A stretch of 64,000 bases of DNA from NCBI RefSeq assembly GCF_913773735.1, contig NZ_CAJYEB010000023.1, forward strand, positions 434,001 to 498,000, in the 5' to 3' direction. Numbering within the stretch: position 1 is the first letter of the stretch; each line of letters starts with the position of its first letter. The translations under genes and the position numbers were made by a program. Origin of the DNA: an uncultured Massilia sp. (GTDB taxonomy: Bacteria; Pseudomonadota; Gammaproteobacteria; Burkholderiales; Burkholderiaceae_D). Shown here piece after piece: positions 58,016-64,000 of this stretch. The notes below the pieces were generated by a model. It was not told the DNA's origin and ran no database searches. It worked only from the letters and a program-made list of their open reading frames with translations.

Positions 58016-59278
58016 GTGAACAAGAAACGCATCCTGCTGGCCCTCTTCCTGATCTACTTCGTGTTCGCCATCCTGCTCAACAGCGTGGGCACGGTGATCC
58101 TGCAGGTGATCCACAACTACGGCATCGACAAGGGCGCGGCCAGCGTGCTGGAAGGCTTCAAGGACCTGCCGATCGCCATCGTGTCCTTCCTGGTCGCGTC
58201 CTCGCTGCCGCGCTTCGGCTACAAGCGGGCGATGCTGGCGGCGCTGGCCATCGTCGCCTGCGCCACGCTGGCGATGCCGCTGCTGCCGGGCTTCGCCACG
58301 GCCAAGCTGCTGTTCCTGTGCGTGGGCGTGGCGTTCGCGCTGGCCAAGGTGTCGGTGTATTCGACCATCGGCCTGGTCGCGCGCGACAAGCGCCAGCACG
58401 CCGGCATCACCAACCTGCTCGAAGGCTTCTTCATGGTCGGCGTGCTCTCCGCCTTCTGGATCTTCGGCTGGTTCATCGATTCGTCCGACCCCCGCTCGAC
58501 CAGCTGGCTGGACGTCTACTGGCTGCTGTCGGCCCTGTGCGCGGCGACCTTCGTGCTGGTGCTGGCCACGCCCTTCGACGAAGGCGCCGCCGCGGCGCCG
58601 CACAGCCGCGGGCCGGCCGCCGATTTCCTGGACATGCTGCGCCTGTTCCTGCGCCCGCTGGTCTATGTGTTCGTGATGACGGCCTTCCTCTACGTGCTGG
58701 TCGAGCAGGCCGTCGGCACCTGGCTGCCGACGTTCAACAACGAGATCCTCAAGCTGCCGGCGGCGATGAGCGTGCAGGCCGCCAGCATCTACGCCGGCTG
58801 CCTGGCGCTCGGGCGCCTGTCGGCCGGTGTCGTGATGCGCCGCCTGAACTGGTATCCGGTGCTGTCCTTCTGCATGCTGGCGATGGGCGCGACGGTGCTG
58901 CTGGCGTTGCCGCTGGCGCGCGACATCGCGCACGACCCGCACGTGGGCTGGACGACGGCGCCGCTGGCCGCCTTCCTGTTCCCGCTGATCGGCCTCTTCA
59001 TGGCGCCGATCTACCCGGGCATCAATTCCGTCATGCTCAGCTCGCTGCCGGCGCACCAGCACGCGCCGATGACGGGCCTGCTGGTGATCTTCTCGGCGCT
59101 GGGCGGCACCACCGGGTCGCTGATCACCGGCTACGTGTTCGGCCGGTTCAACGGGCACTTCGCGTTCTACCTGACCCTGGTGCCGATCGCGCTGATGCTG
59201 GCCAGCCTGTACCTGTTCAAGCGCCAGGTCGAGCGGGCGCCGGCGCCGGCGCAGGAGGTCGCGGCCGAAGCCGCGTGA
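58016..59278 (+). CDS. MFS permease, probably sugar uptake for the GH65 operon
   Basis: A 420-aa transporter from GTG 58016 (CTGGAG upstream) with twelve predicted membrane helices and a central cytoplasmic loop near residues 190-205. The order TonB receptor, phosphorylase, mutase, MFS permease suggests it moves the disaccharide across the inner membrane. The DNA between pgmB and this gene holds a REP-like doublet but no terminator with a T-run, so cotranscription is possible. Substrate is inferred from context only. Confidence 0.85.
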   Translation: MNKKRILLALFLIYFVFAILLNSVGTVILQVIHNYGIDKGAASVLEGFKDLPIAIVSFLVASSLPRFGYKRAMLAALAIVACATLAMPLLPGFATAKLLFLCVGVAFALAKVSVYSTIGLVARDKRQHAGITNLLEGFFMVGVLSAFWIFGWFIDSSDPRSTSWLDVYWLLSALCAATFVLVLATPFDEGAAAAPHSRGPAADFLDMLRLFLRPLVYVFVMTAFLYVLVEQAVGTWLPTFNNEILKLPAAMSVQAASIYAGCLALGRLSAGVVMRRLNWYPVLSFCMLAMGATVLLALPLARDIAHDPHVGWTTAPLAAFLFPLIGLFMAPIYPGINSVMLSSLPAHQHAPMTGLLVIFSALGGTTGSLITGYVFGRFNGHFAFYLTLVPIALMLASLYLFKRQVERAPAPAQEVAAEAA

Positions 59279-59284
59279 ACGCGT

Positions 59285-59371
59285 GGTGCGCACGGGGTGC
59301 GCACCCTACGCCATCGGCATCGCCGTGGGACGTGCATCACGCCCCATCGGCATCGCCGTAGGGTGCGCTCC
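59285..59371. repeat. Intergenic repeat of the second family
   Basis: GGTGCGCACGGGGTGCGCAC followed by CCTACG at 59285-59310, inverted CGTAGGGTGCGC at 59357-59368, and CATCGGCATCGCCGT present twice between. Similar to 17802-17853. Confidence 0.6.
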
Positions 59372-59391
59372 CCGAGCGCACCAACCGCCGA

Positions 59392-61518
59392 TCAGCCATC
59401 ATCCCGCACGCACCCCGGCTCCGCCTGCCCGGGCTGGGCGCTCTGCGCCAGCAGCAGCGCGCGAAAATCCTCCGCCCGCATCGGCTTGCCGATCAGGTAG
59501 CCCTGCAGCACATCGCAGCCGGTCGACTGGATCGCCGCCTTCTGCGCCTCGGTCTCGATGCCCTCGCAGATCACCGACAGCTTGAGCGACTTGGCGAAGG
59601 CGATCACGCCGTTGACGATGTCCAGGCAGCGCCGGTCCTGCTCGATCTCCTGCACGAACGAGCGGTCGATCTTGATCGCCGTGATCGGGAACTGGCGCAG
59701 GTAGGTGAGGTTGGAGTAGCCGGTGCCGAAGTCGTCCAGGGCGATGTGGAAGCCTTCGGCCTGCAGCGAACGCAGCACCGCCGCGGCCTTGCCGATGTCC
59801 TGCATCAGCATGCTCTCGGTGACTTCCAGCTTGATGCATTCGGTGGCCAGGCCGTAGCGCGCCACCAGGTTCTTCAGCAGCGGCGCCAGGTTCTCGTCGG
59901 TGAGCTGGCGCGGCGACACGTTCACCGCCATCCTCAGGCGGTAGCCGATGGCCTCCCATTCGCGCGCCTGGCGGCAGGCTTCCTCGCAGACCCAGGCGCC
60001 CACCGCCGTGATGGCGGGCGAATCCTCCAGCATCGGCAGGAAGGCGCCCGGGGCCAGCACGCCCAGCGTCGGATGGTCCCAGCGCAGCAGCGCCTCGGCG
60101 CCGACCACGGCGCCGTCGGCGGCATCGACCTGCGGCTGGTAGTACAGCACGAACTGGCGCCGGTCCAGCGCCGAGAACACTTCCTGGCGCAGGTGCAGGC
60201 GCTGCTTGATCAACTGCTTGGCCGCCGGCGCGAACACGGCGATCGTATGGCGGCCGTTGTCCTTGGCCTCGTACATGGCGGCGTCGGCGTTGTTGAGCAG
60301 CTCGTCCGGCGTGTGCGCGTCGCCGCCGCCGATGGCGATGCCGATGCTGGCGCCGATGGTGACCTGGTGCCCGTCCAGCGCGATCGGCAGCGCCACGCGC
60401 TGCAGCGCGGCGGCGGCCAGCGCGCGCGCCATCTCGCCGTCCGCCTGCTCCAGCACGAACACGAACGCGTCGCCGCTGATCCGCGCCACCGTCGTCTGCG
60501 GGCTGGCGAAGCTGGCCAGGCGCTTGCCGATTTCCTGCAGGGCCTGGTCGCCGGCGTGGTGGCCGTGGGCGTCGTTGACTTCCTTGAAGTGGTCGAGGTC
60601 GACGAACAGCACGCACACCGGGTGCCCGTGGTCGAGCGAGCGCTGCAGCGCCGCGTCGAGCGCGCGCATGCAGCTGAAGCGGTTGTGCAGCCCGGTCAGG
60701 CTGTCGTGGGTGGCCAGGTGCATCAGGCGCGACTCGGCTTCCTTGCGCGCGCTGACGTCGGCGAAGAACACCGTCAGTCCGTCGGCCGACGGATAGGCGC
60801 GGCCCTCGACCCAGATGCCGAGCGGCGCATAGTAGGCCTCGCAGCTGGCCGGCGCGCGCTCGCGCATCGCGCGCTGGTAGGCGTCATGGAAGGGACTGCC
60901 CACCGCTTCCGGAAAGGCCTGCCAGATGTCCTGGCCGAGCAGCTCGTCGGCGCTGCGGCCCGTCATGGCCGCGCCGCGCCGGTTGATGTAGGTGAAGCGC
61001 CAGGCGCGGTCGAGCGAGAAGCAGCCGTCGGCGATGCTTTCCAGTACCGTGCTGAGGTGGCTGCGCGCGTCCTGGGCGGCATGCTGCGCCTCGACGATCT
61101 CGCTCAGGTCCTCGAGGAAGGCGACGAAGCGGATCAGCAGGCCGTCCCGGTCGCGCACCGGGAACAGGTGCATGCGGCACCAGAACATGCTGCCGTCCTT
61201 GCGGTAGTTGCGCAGCGTGGTCGTGCAGTGGTCGCCCGCCGCGATGCAGTCGCGGATGGCGCCGATCTCGGGCTGGTTGCGGTCGCCGCGCTGCAGGAAG
61301 CGGCAGTTCCGGTCGCGCACCTCGTCCAGGCGGTAGCCCGTCATGGTCTCGAAGGCGGGATTGGCGTAGACGATCGGGTTGTCGGCGCGCGCCGGGTCGG
61401 TGATGACGATCCCGGTGTTGCTGGCTTCGATGACGCCCTTGAAGAAGGACGCCGGCTCCTGCTCGAAATAATCGGCATGGGTGGAGGACGGTACGAATTC
61501 CCGGGGATCGGTCTGCAT
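59392..61518 (-). CDS. LOV-PAS-GGDEF-EAL protein, probable light-controlled c-di-GMP phosphodiesterase
   Basis: A 708-aa soluble protein from ATG 61518. Residues 25-140 match a LOV photosensor: NPIVYANPAFETMTGY, then NCRFLQ with the flavin-binding C72, and NYRKDGSMFW. At the position of the usual FVGVQxD glutamine it reads FVAFLED, so that Gln appears replaced by Leu. PAS 2 covers about 155-260. The GGDEF domain (270-430) is degenerate: SGDAF at 348-352 and no RxxD site, so it is probably not a cyclase. The EAL domain (440-700) keeps E475 of EAL, NVSPRQL, LEVTES, LDDFGTGYSN, KIDRSFV and CEGIET, so it should hydrolyse c-di-GMP. The gene stands alone. Confidence 0.88.
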   Translation of the reverse strand: MQTDPREFVPSSTHADYFEQEPASFFKGVIEASNTGIVITDPARADNPIVYANPAFETMTGYRLDEVRDRNCRFLQRGDRNQPEIGAIRDCIAAGDHCTTTLRNYRKDGSMFWCRMHLFPVRDRDGLLIRFVAFLEDLSEIVEAQHAAQDARSHLSTVLESIADGCFSLDRAWRFTYINRRGAAMTGRSADELLGQDIWQAFPEAVGSPFHDAYQRAMRERAPASCEAYYAPLGIWVEGRAYPSADGLTVFFADVSARKEAESRLMHLATHDSLTGLHNRFSCMRALDAALQRSLDHGHPVCVLFVDLDHFKEVNDAHGHHAGDQALQEIGKRLASFASPQTTVARISGDAFVFVLEQADGEMARALAAAALQRVALPIALDGHQVTIGASIGIAIGGGDAHTPDELLNNADAAMYEAKDNGRHTIAVFAPAAKQLIKQRLHLRQEVFSALDRRQFVLYYQPQVDAADGAVVGAEALLRWDHPTLGVLAPGAFLPMLEDSPAITAVGAWVCEEACRQAREWEAIGYRLRMAVNVSPRQLTDENLAPLLKNLVARYGLATECIKLEVTESMLMQDIGKAAAVLRSLQAEGFHIALDDFGTGYSNLTYLRQFPITAIKIDRSFVQEIEQDRRCLDIVNGVIAFAKSLKLSVICEGIETEAQKAAIQSTGCDVLQGYLIGKPMRAEDFRALLLAQSAQPGQAEPGCVRDDG

Positions 61519-61597
61519 GATCGTCACCTTTGCACTGGACGGTCCAAGTGTAACGCGATGTAACCGTCGCACAATGTTAGCCAGGTCGCTTGCGGCG

Positions 61598-62389
61598 TCA
61601 ATTGCGCCGTCGGCCCAGCGCCGCCAGCCGTGCCAGCACGGCGTCGCGGTCGGCGTCGATGCGCGCGCCGTTCGTGCGGCTCGACAGCGCGGCGCGTTCC
61701 TTGCGTCCGAGAAAATAGGCGATGCGCTCGGCGTTGGCGCCGGATGGATGCGGGATGCCGTGCAGGATGCGCTGGCCGTCCAGCACGCCCCGCGCCGCCA
61801 GCCAGTCCAGCGCCAGCCCCACCTTGGGACCGAGCGGCACCATGACCGCGTCGCGCAGCGGCGCGATCTCGCGCGCGAAATAGCCGAGCAGCTGCTCCTG
61901 CAGCAGCGGCGTGGTCAGCATGTTGGGCGCGGCGCCGTTGTAGTTCTTGCCGGCCACGAACACCGGATTACGCAGCACCCCGGTCACGTGCATCAGGTCG
62001 GCGTGCGCGCCGAACAGCGCGGCGCAGGACGCGATGCCGAGCCAGCGCTGCAGGCCCACGTGGTCGAGCAGGGCCACGAGGTTGGGGCGGATCGCGCCGC
62101 TGAACGCGCCCGTGTACTTGGCGGCGCGCAGCACCTCCTCGTCCGGCGCGCCCGCCGAAAGCTGGCGGCGCGCCTCGCGCACCGCGTTCTTCCACTGCAC
62201 GAAGCCGGGCGAGATGCCGACCAGGACCACGCGCGCGCCCGGGTTGACGTAGTCGAAGGGGATGTAGTGGGCGCTCAGCGCACCGGCGCGGGCCAGCAGG
62301 AAGCCGGGCGGGATCGCGTCCGGCGCGGCGATGGTGTCGGGATCGGTGGCCAGGAGCAGCGCGCGGAAGGCGTCGAAAGAGGCTTGCAT
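61598..62389 (-). CDS. Uracil-DNA glycosylase superfamily protein
   Basis: A 263-aa protein, ATG 62389 (no clear ribosome site). The first site motif is VLVGISPGFVQWKNA near residue 55 and the second is LHGIPHPSGANAERIAYFLG near 215, the positions of the GxxPG and HPS motifs of the UDG fold. The first motif lacks the usual Asp or Asn of a classic water-activating site, so activity on uracil is doubtful. It could act on another lesion or only bind DNA. Confidence 0.65.
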   Translation of the reverse strand: MQASFDAFRALLLATDPDTIAAPDAIPPGFLLARAGALSAHYIPFDYVNPGARVVLVGISPGFVQWKNAVREARRQLSAGAPDEEVLRAAKYTGAFSGAIRPNLVALLDHVGLQRWLGIASCAALFGAHADLMHVTGVLRNPVFVAGKNYNGAAPNMLTTPLLQEQLLGYFAREIAPLRDAVMVPLGPKVGLALDWLAARGVLDGQRILHGIPHPSGANAERIAYFLGRKERAALSSRTNGARIDADRDAVLARLAALGRRRN

Positions 62390-62780
62390 ACTGTCAATGT
62401 CAAGACGAAGGCCGATGGCGGATCGGCAAACATGGCGGGGAGCGATCGCAGTGTAACGCCTGGCGCGCGCGCCGGGCATGGCCGCGACGGCGCCGCCCCG
62501 CGGCCGCGGGACCGTGACGATCGCGCGCCGTGGACAAGGCGCGCGATCGCGTGCGGGGTACATGCTACGATCACGGCATCTACGGACCCGGCCACGGCAG
62601 CGTTATCCGCGCTGGCGCTGGCGCCACCGTCATGCTGCCTGCCATGCGCACCTGTACCGAGATCGTCGGCGATCCGCGGTGGCACCCGGACGCCGCACGC
62701 TCGTGGAGCGGGCGCGCGCGGACGAGGACGGCATGCCGGTGTCCGGGCGGCCTTCGACCCTCTGAGAAAGAACGCAACGC

Positions 62781-63833
62781 ATGGACATCACGCAGGAACC
62801 TTTCGGCACGCTGCCCGACGGCAGGCAGGTCAAGCGCTACACGCTGAAGAACGGCAAGGGCATGGTCGTGAAGGTGCTGGACTTCGGCGGCATCGTCAGC
62901 GAAATCCACGTGCCCGACCGCGACGGCAAGGTCGCCGACGTCGCACTCGGCTTCGACACGCTCGCGCCCTATCTGAAGGACAGCCCGTACTTCGGCGCCC
63001 TGATCGGCCGCTACGGCAACCGCATCGCCAAGGGCCGCTTCACGCTGGACGGCAAGGCCTACCAGCTACCGGTGAACAACGGTGAAAACCATTTGCACGG
63101 CGGCGACCCCGGCTTCGACAAGGTGCTGTGGACGGCCACGGTGGAAGCGGGCAGCCTGGCGCTGCGCTACCGCGCCGCGGACGGCGAGCAGGGCTATCCG
63201 GGCAACCTGGACGCCACCGTCGTCTACAGCCTCACCGAGGACAACGAGATCGCCGTGCACTTTCGCGCCGTGACCGACCGGCCGACGCCGGTGAACCTCA
63301 CCCAGCACAGCTACTTCAACCTGGCCGGCGCGGGCGCCGGCGACGTGCTGGCGCACGAGATGACCATCGACGCCGACGCCTTCGTGCCGGTCGACGCCGG
63401 CGCGATCCCGCTCGGCCCGCTGGCGCCGGTGACCGGCACGCCGTTCGACTTCCGCCAGCCGCACCCGATCGGCGAGCGCATCGGCCAGCCGGACGAGCAG
63501 CTGCTCCACGGCACCGGCTACGACCATTGCTGGGTGCTGAACAAGCCGGACGGCGGCAAGGCCATGACCCGCGCCGTGCACGTGTACGAACCCACGACGG
63601 GAAGGGTGCTCGAACTGTTCACGCAGGAGCCGGGCGTGCAGTTCTACAGCGGGAACTTCCTCGACGGTTCGCTGCACGGCAAGGGCCACGACTACGTGTT
63701 CCGCGGCGGCTTCTGCATCGAGCCGCAGCACTTCCCCGATTCGCCGAACCGGCCCGCGTATCCCGGCACGATCCTGCGGCCGGGAGAGGTGTACGAGACG
63801 CGGTCGCGCTTGCGGTTTTCGGTGGCGCGGTGA
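62781..63833 (+). CDS. galM: Aldose 1-epimerase (mutarotase)
   Basis: A 350-aa enzyme interconverting alpha and beta anomers of aldoses. The N-terminal YGNRIAKGRFTLDG, then NGENHLHGG with a substrate-binding His, NLTQHSYFNLAG with the catalytic His, and FCIEPQHFPDSPN with the catalytic Glu are all present. ATG 62781 follows GAGAAAG. It lies beyond the GH65 locus and could help balance the glucose anomers released by the inverting phosphorylase, but no shared operator is seen. About 165 bases of non-coding DNA follow to the window end. Confidence 0.93.
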   Translation: MDITQEPFGTLPDGRQVKRYTLKNGKGMVVKVLDFGGIVSEIHVPDRDGKVADVALGFDTLAPYLKDSPYFGALIGRYGNRIAKGRFTLDGKAYQLPVNNGENHLHGGDPGFDKVLWTATVEAGSLALRYRAADGEQGYPGNLDATVVYSLTEDNEIAVHFRAVTDRPTPVNLTQHSYFNLAGAGAGDVLAHEMTIDADAFVPVDAGAIPLGPLAPVTGTPFDFRQPHPIGERIGQPDEQLLHGTGYDHCWVLNKPDGGKAMTRAVHVYEPTTGRVLELFTQEPGVQFYSGNFLDGSLHGKGHDYVFRGGFCIEPQHFPDSPNRPAYPGTILRPGEVYETRSRLRFSVAR

Positions 63834-64000
63834 ACCGCCGTCGCCGCGGCCGTGACCGCGTTTCGGCATCGCGACCGATGCCGGAATCGATATCGGTAAG
63901 CGCAAAAAAGTGATTGGATAGTTATCTGGCCGTTCGGTAGACTCCCCGCATCGCCGGGCCCGGCCCTGACCGCGGTCGCCCGGTCCCGACAACGACGAGG

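Noticed and set aside
63881-63895. AATCGATATCGG after galM, resembling the ATCGAT operator core
   Set aside because: Only the six-base core agrees, and there is no gene start within view.
63914-63943. Possible sigma-70 promoter TTGGAT-18-TAGACT near the window end
   Set aside because: The -35 match is weak and the downstream gene is outside the window.

Overview
The window looks like chromosome from a high-GC betaproteobacterium, most likely of the Oxalobacteraceae (Massilia/Telluria type). This is inferred from the gene mix: PEP-CTERM protein, single-chain class I fumarase, UPF0114 protein next to acs, several c-di-GMP enzymes, a TonB-dependent receptor in a sugar locus, and REP-like doublets between genes. 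No 16S or other decisive marker is present.

Positions 1-11700 are accessory DNA. The left end carries late genes of a podovirus-like prophage (a partial gene, then two large proteins resembling internal virion or ejection proteins), followed by an exported Gly-Pro repeat protein on the opposite strand. Positions 5359-11586 hold small genes typical of prophages and integrated elements: excisionase-like and AlpA-like DNA-binding proteins, a serine recombinase with a res-like repeat region, a DUF4224 protein, two divergent Arc-like repressors around paired palindromes, a tightly overlapping four-gene operon, and a 312-aa protein followed at once by 10-bp phased repeats. The region stops at the 3' end of a tRNA-His gene. 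No tyrosine integrase is visible.

Positions 11900-33300 are mostly core genes: murI, class I fumarase, UPF0114, acs, a KTSC protein, a large fusion of polysaccharide deacetylase, caspase-like and TPR domains, and tRNA-Ser. Beside tRNA-Ser are a short gyrA-like fragment and a small orphan gene. Then come a PEP-CTERM protein, a membrane PAS protein, a GntP-type permease, an alpha/beta hydrolase, a hybrid histidine kinase and a paoABC-type molybdenum hydroxylase operon.

Positions 33600-51000 hold two diguanylate cyclases, a TorF-type porin, a complete kdp potassium-uptake operon (a leading 30-aa peptide, then kdpF, A, B, C, D, E), a DUF2000 protein, an AraC regulator, an OhrR-like regulator followed by a secreted esterase, an outer-membrane barrel protein and an SMR efflux protein.

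Positions 51100-63833 hold an alpha-glucoside locus: TonB-dependent receptor, LacI regulator, GH65 phosphorylase, beta-phosphoglucomutase and MFS permease, with galM further on. A 14-bp motif occurs twice between the receptor and regulator genes and once over the start of the phosphorylase gene, which suggests one regulon: outer-membrane uptake, inner-membrane transport, phosphorolysis to beta-glucose 1-phosphate, and conversion to glucose 6-phosphate. Between the MFS gene and galM lie a LOV-PAS-GGDEF-EAL protein and a uracil-DNA-glycosylase-like protein.
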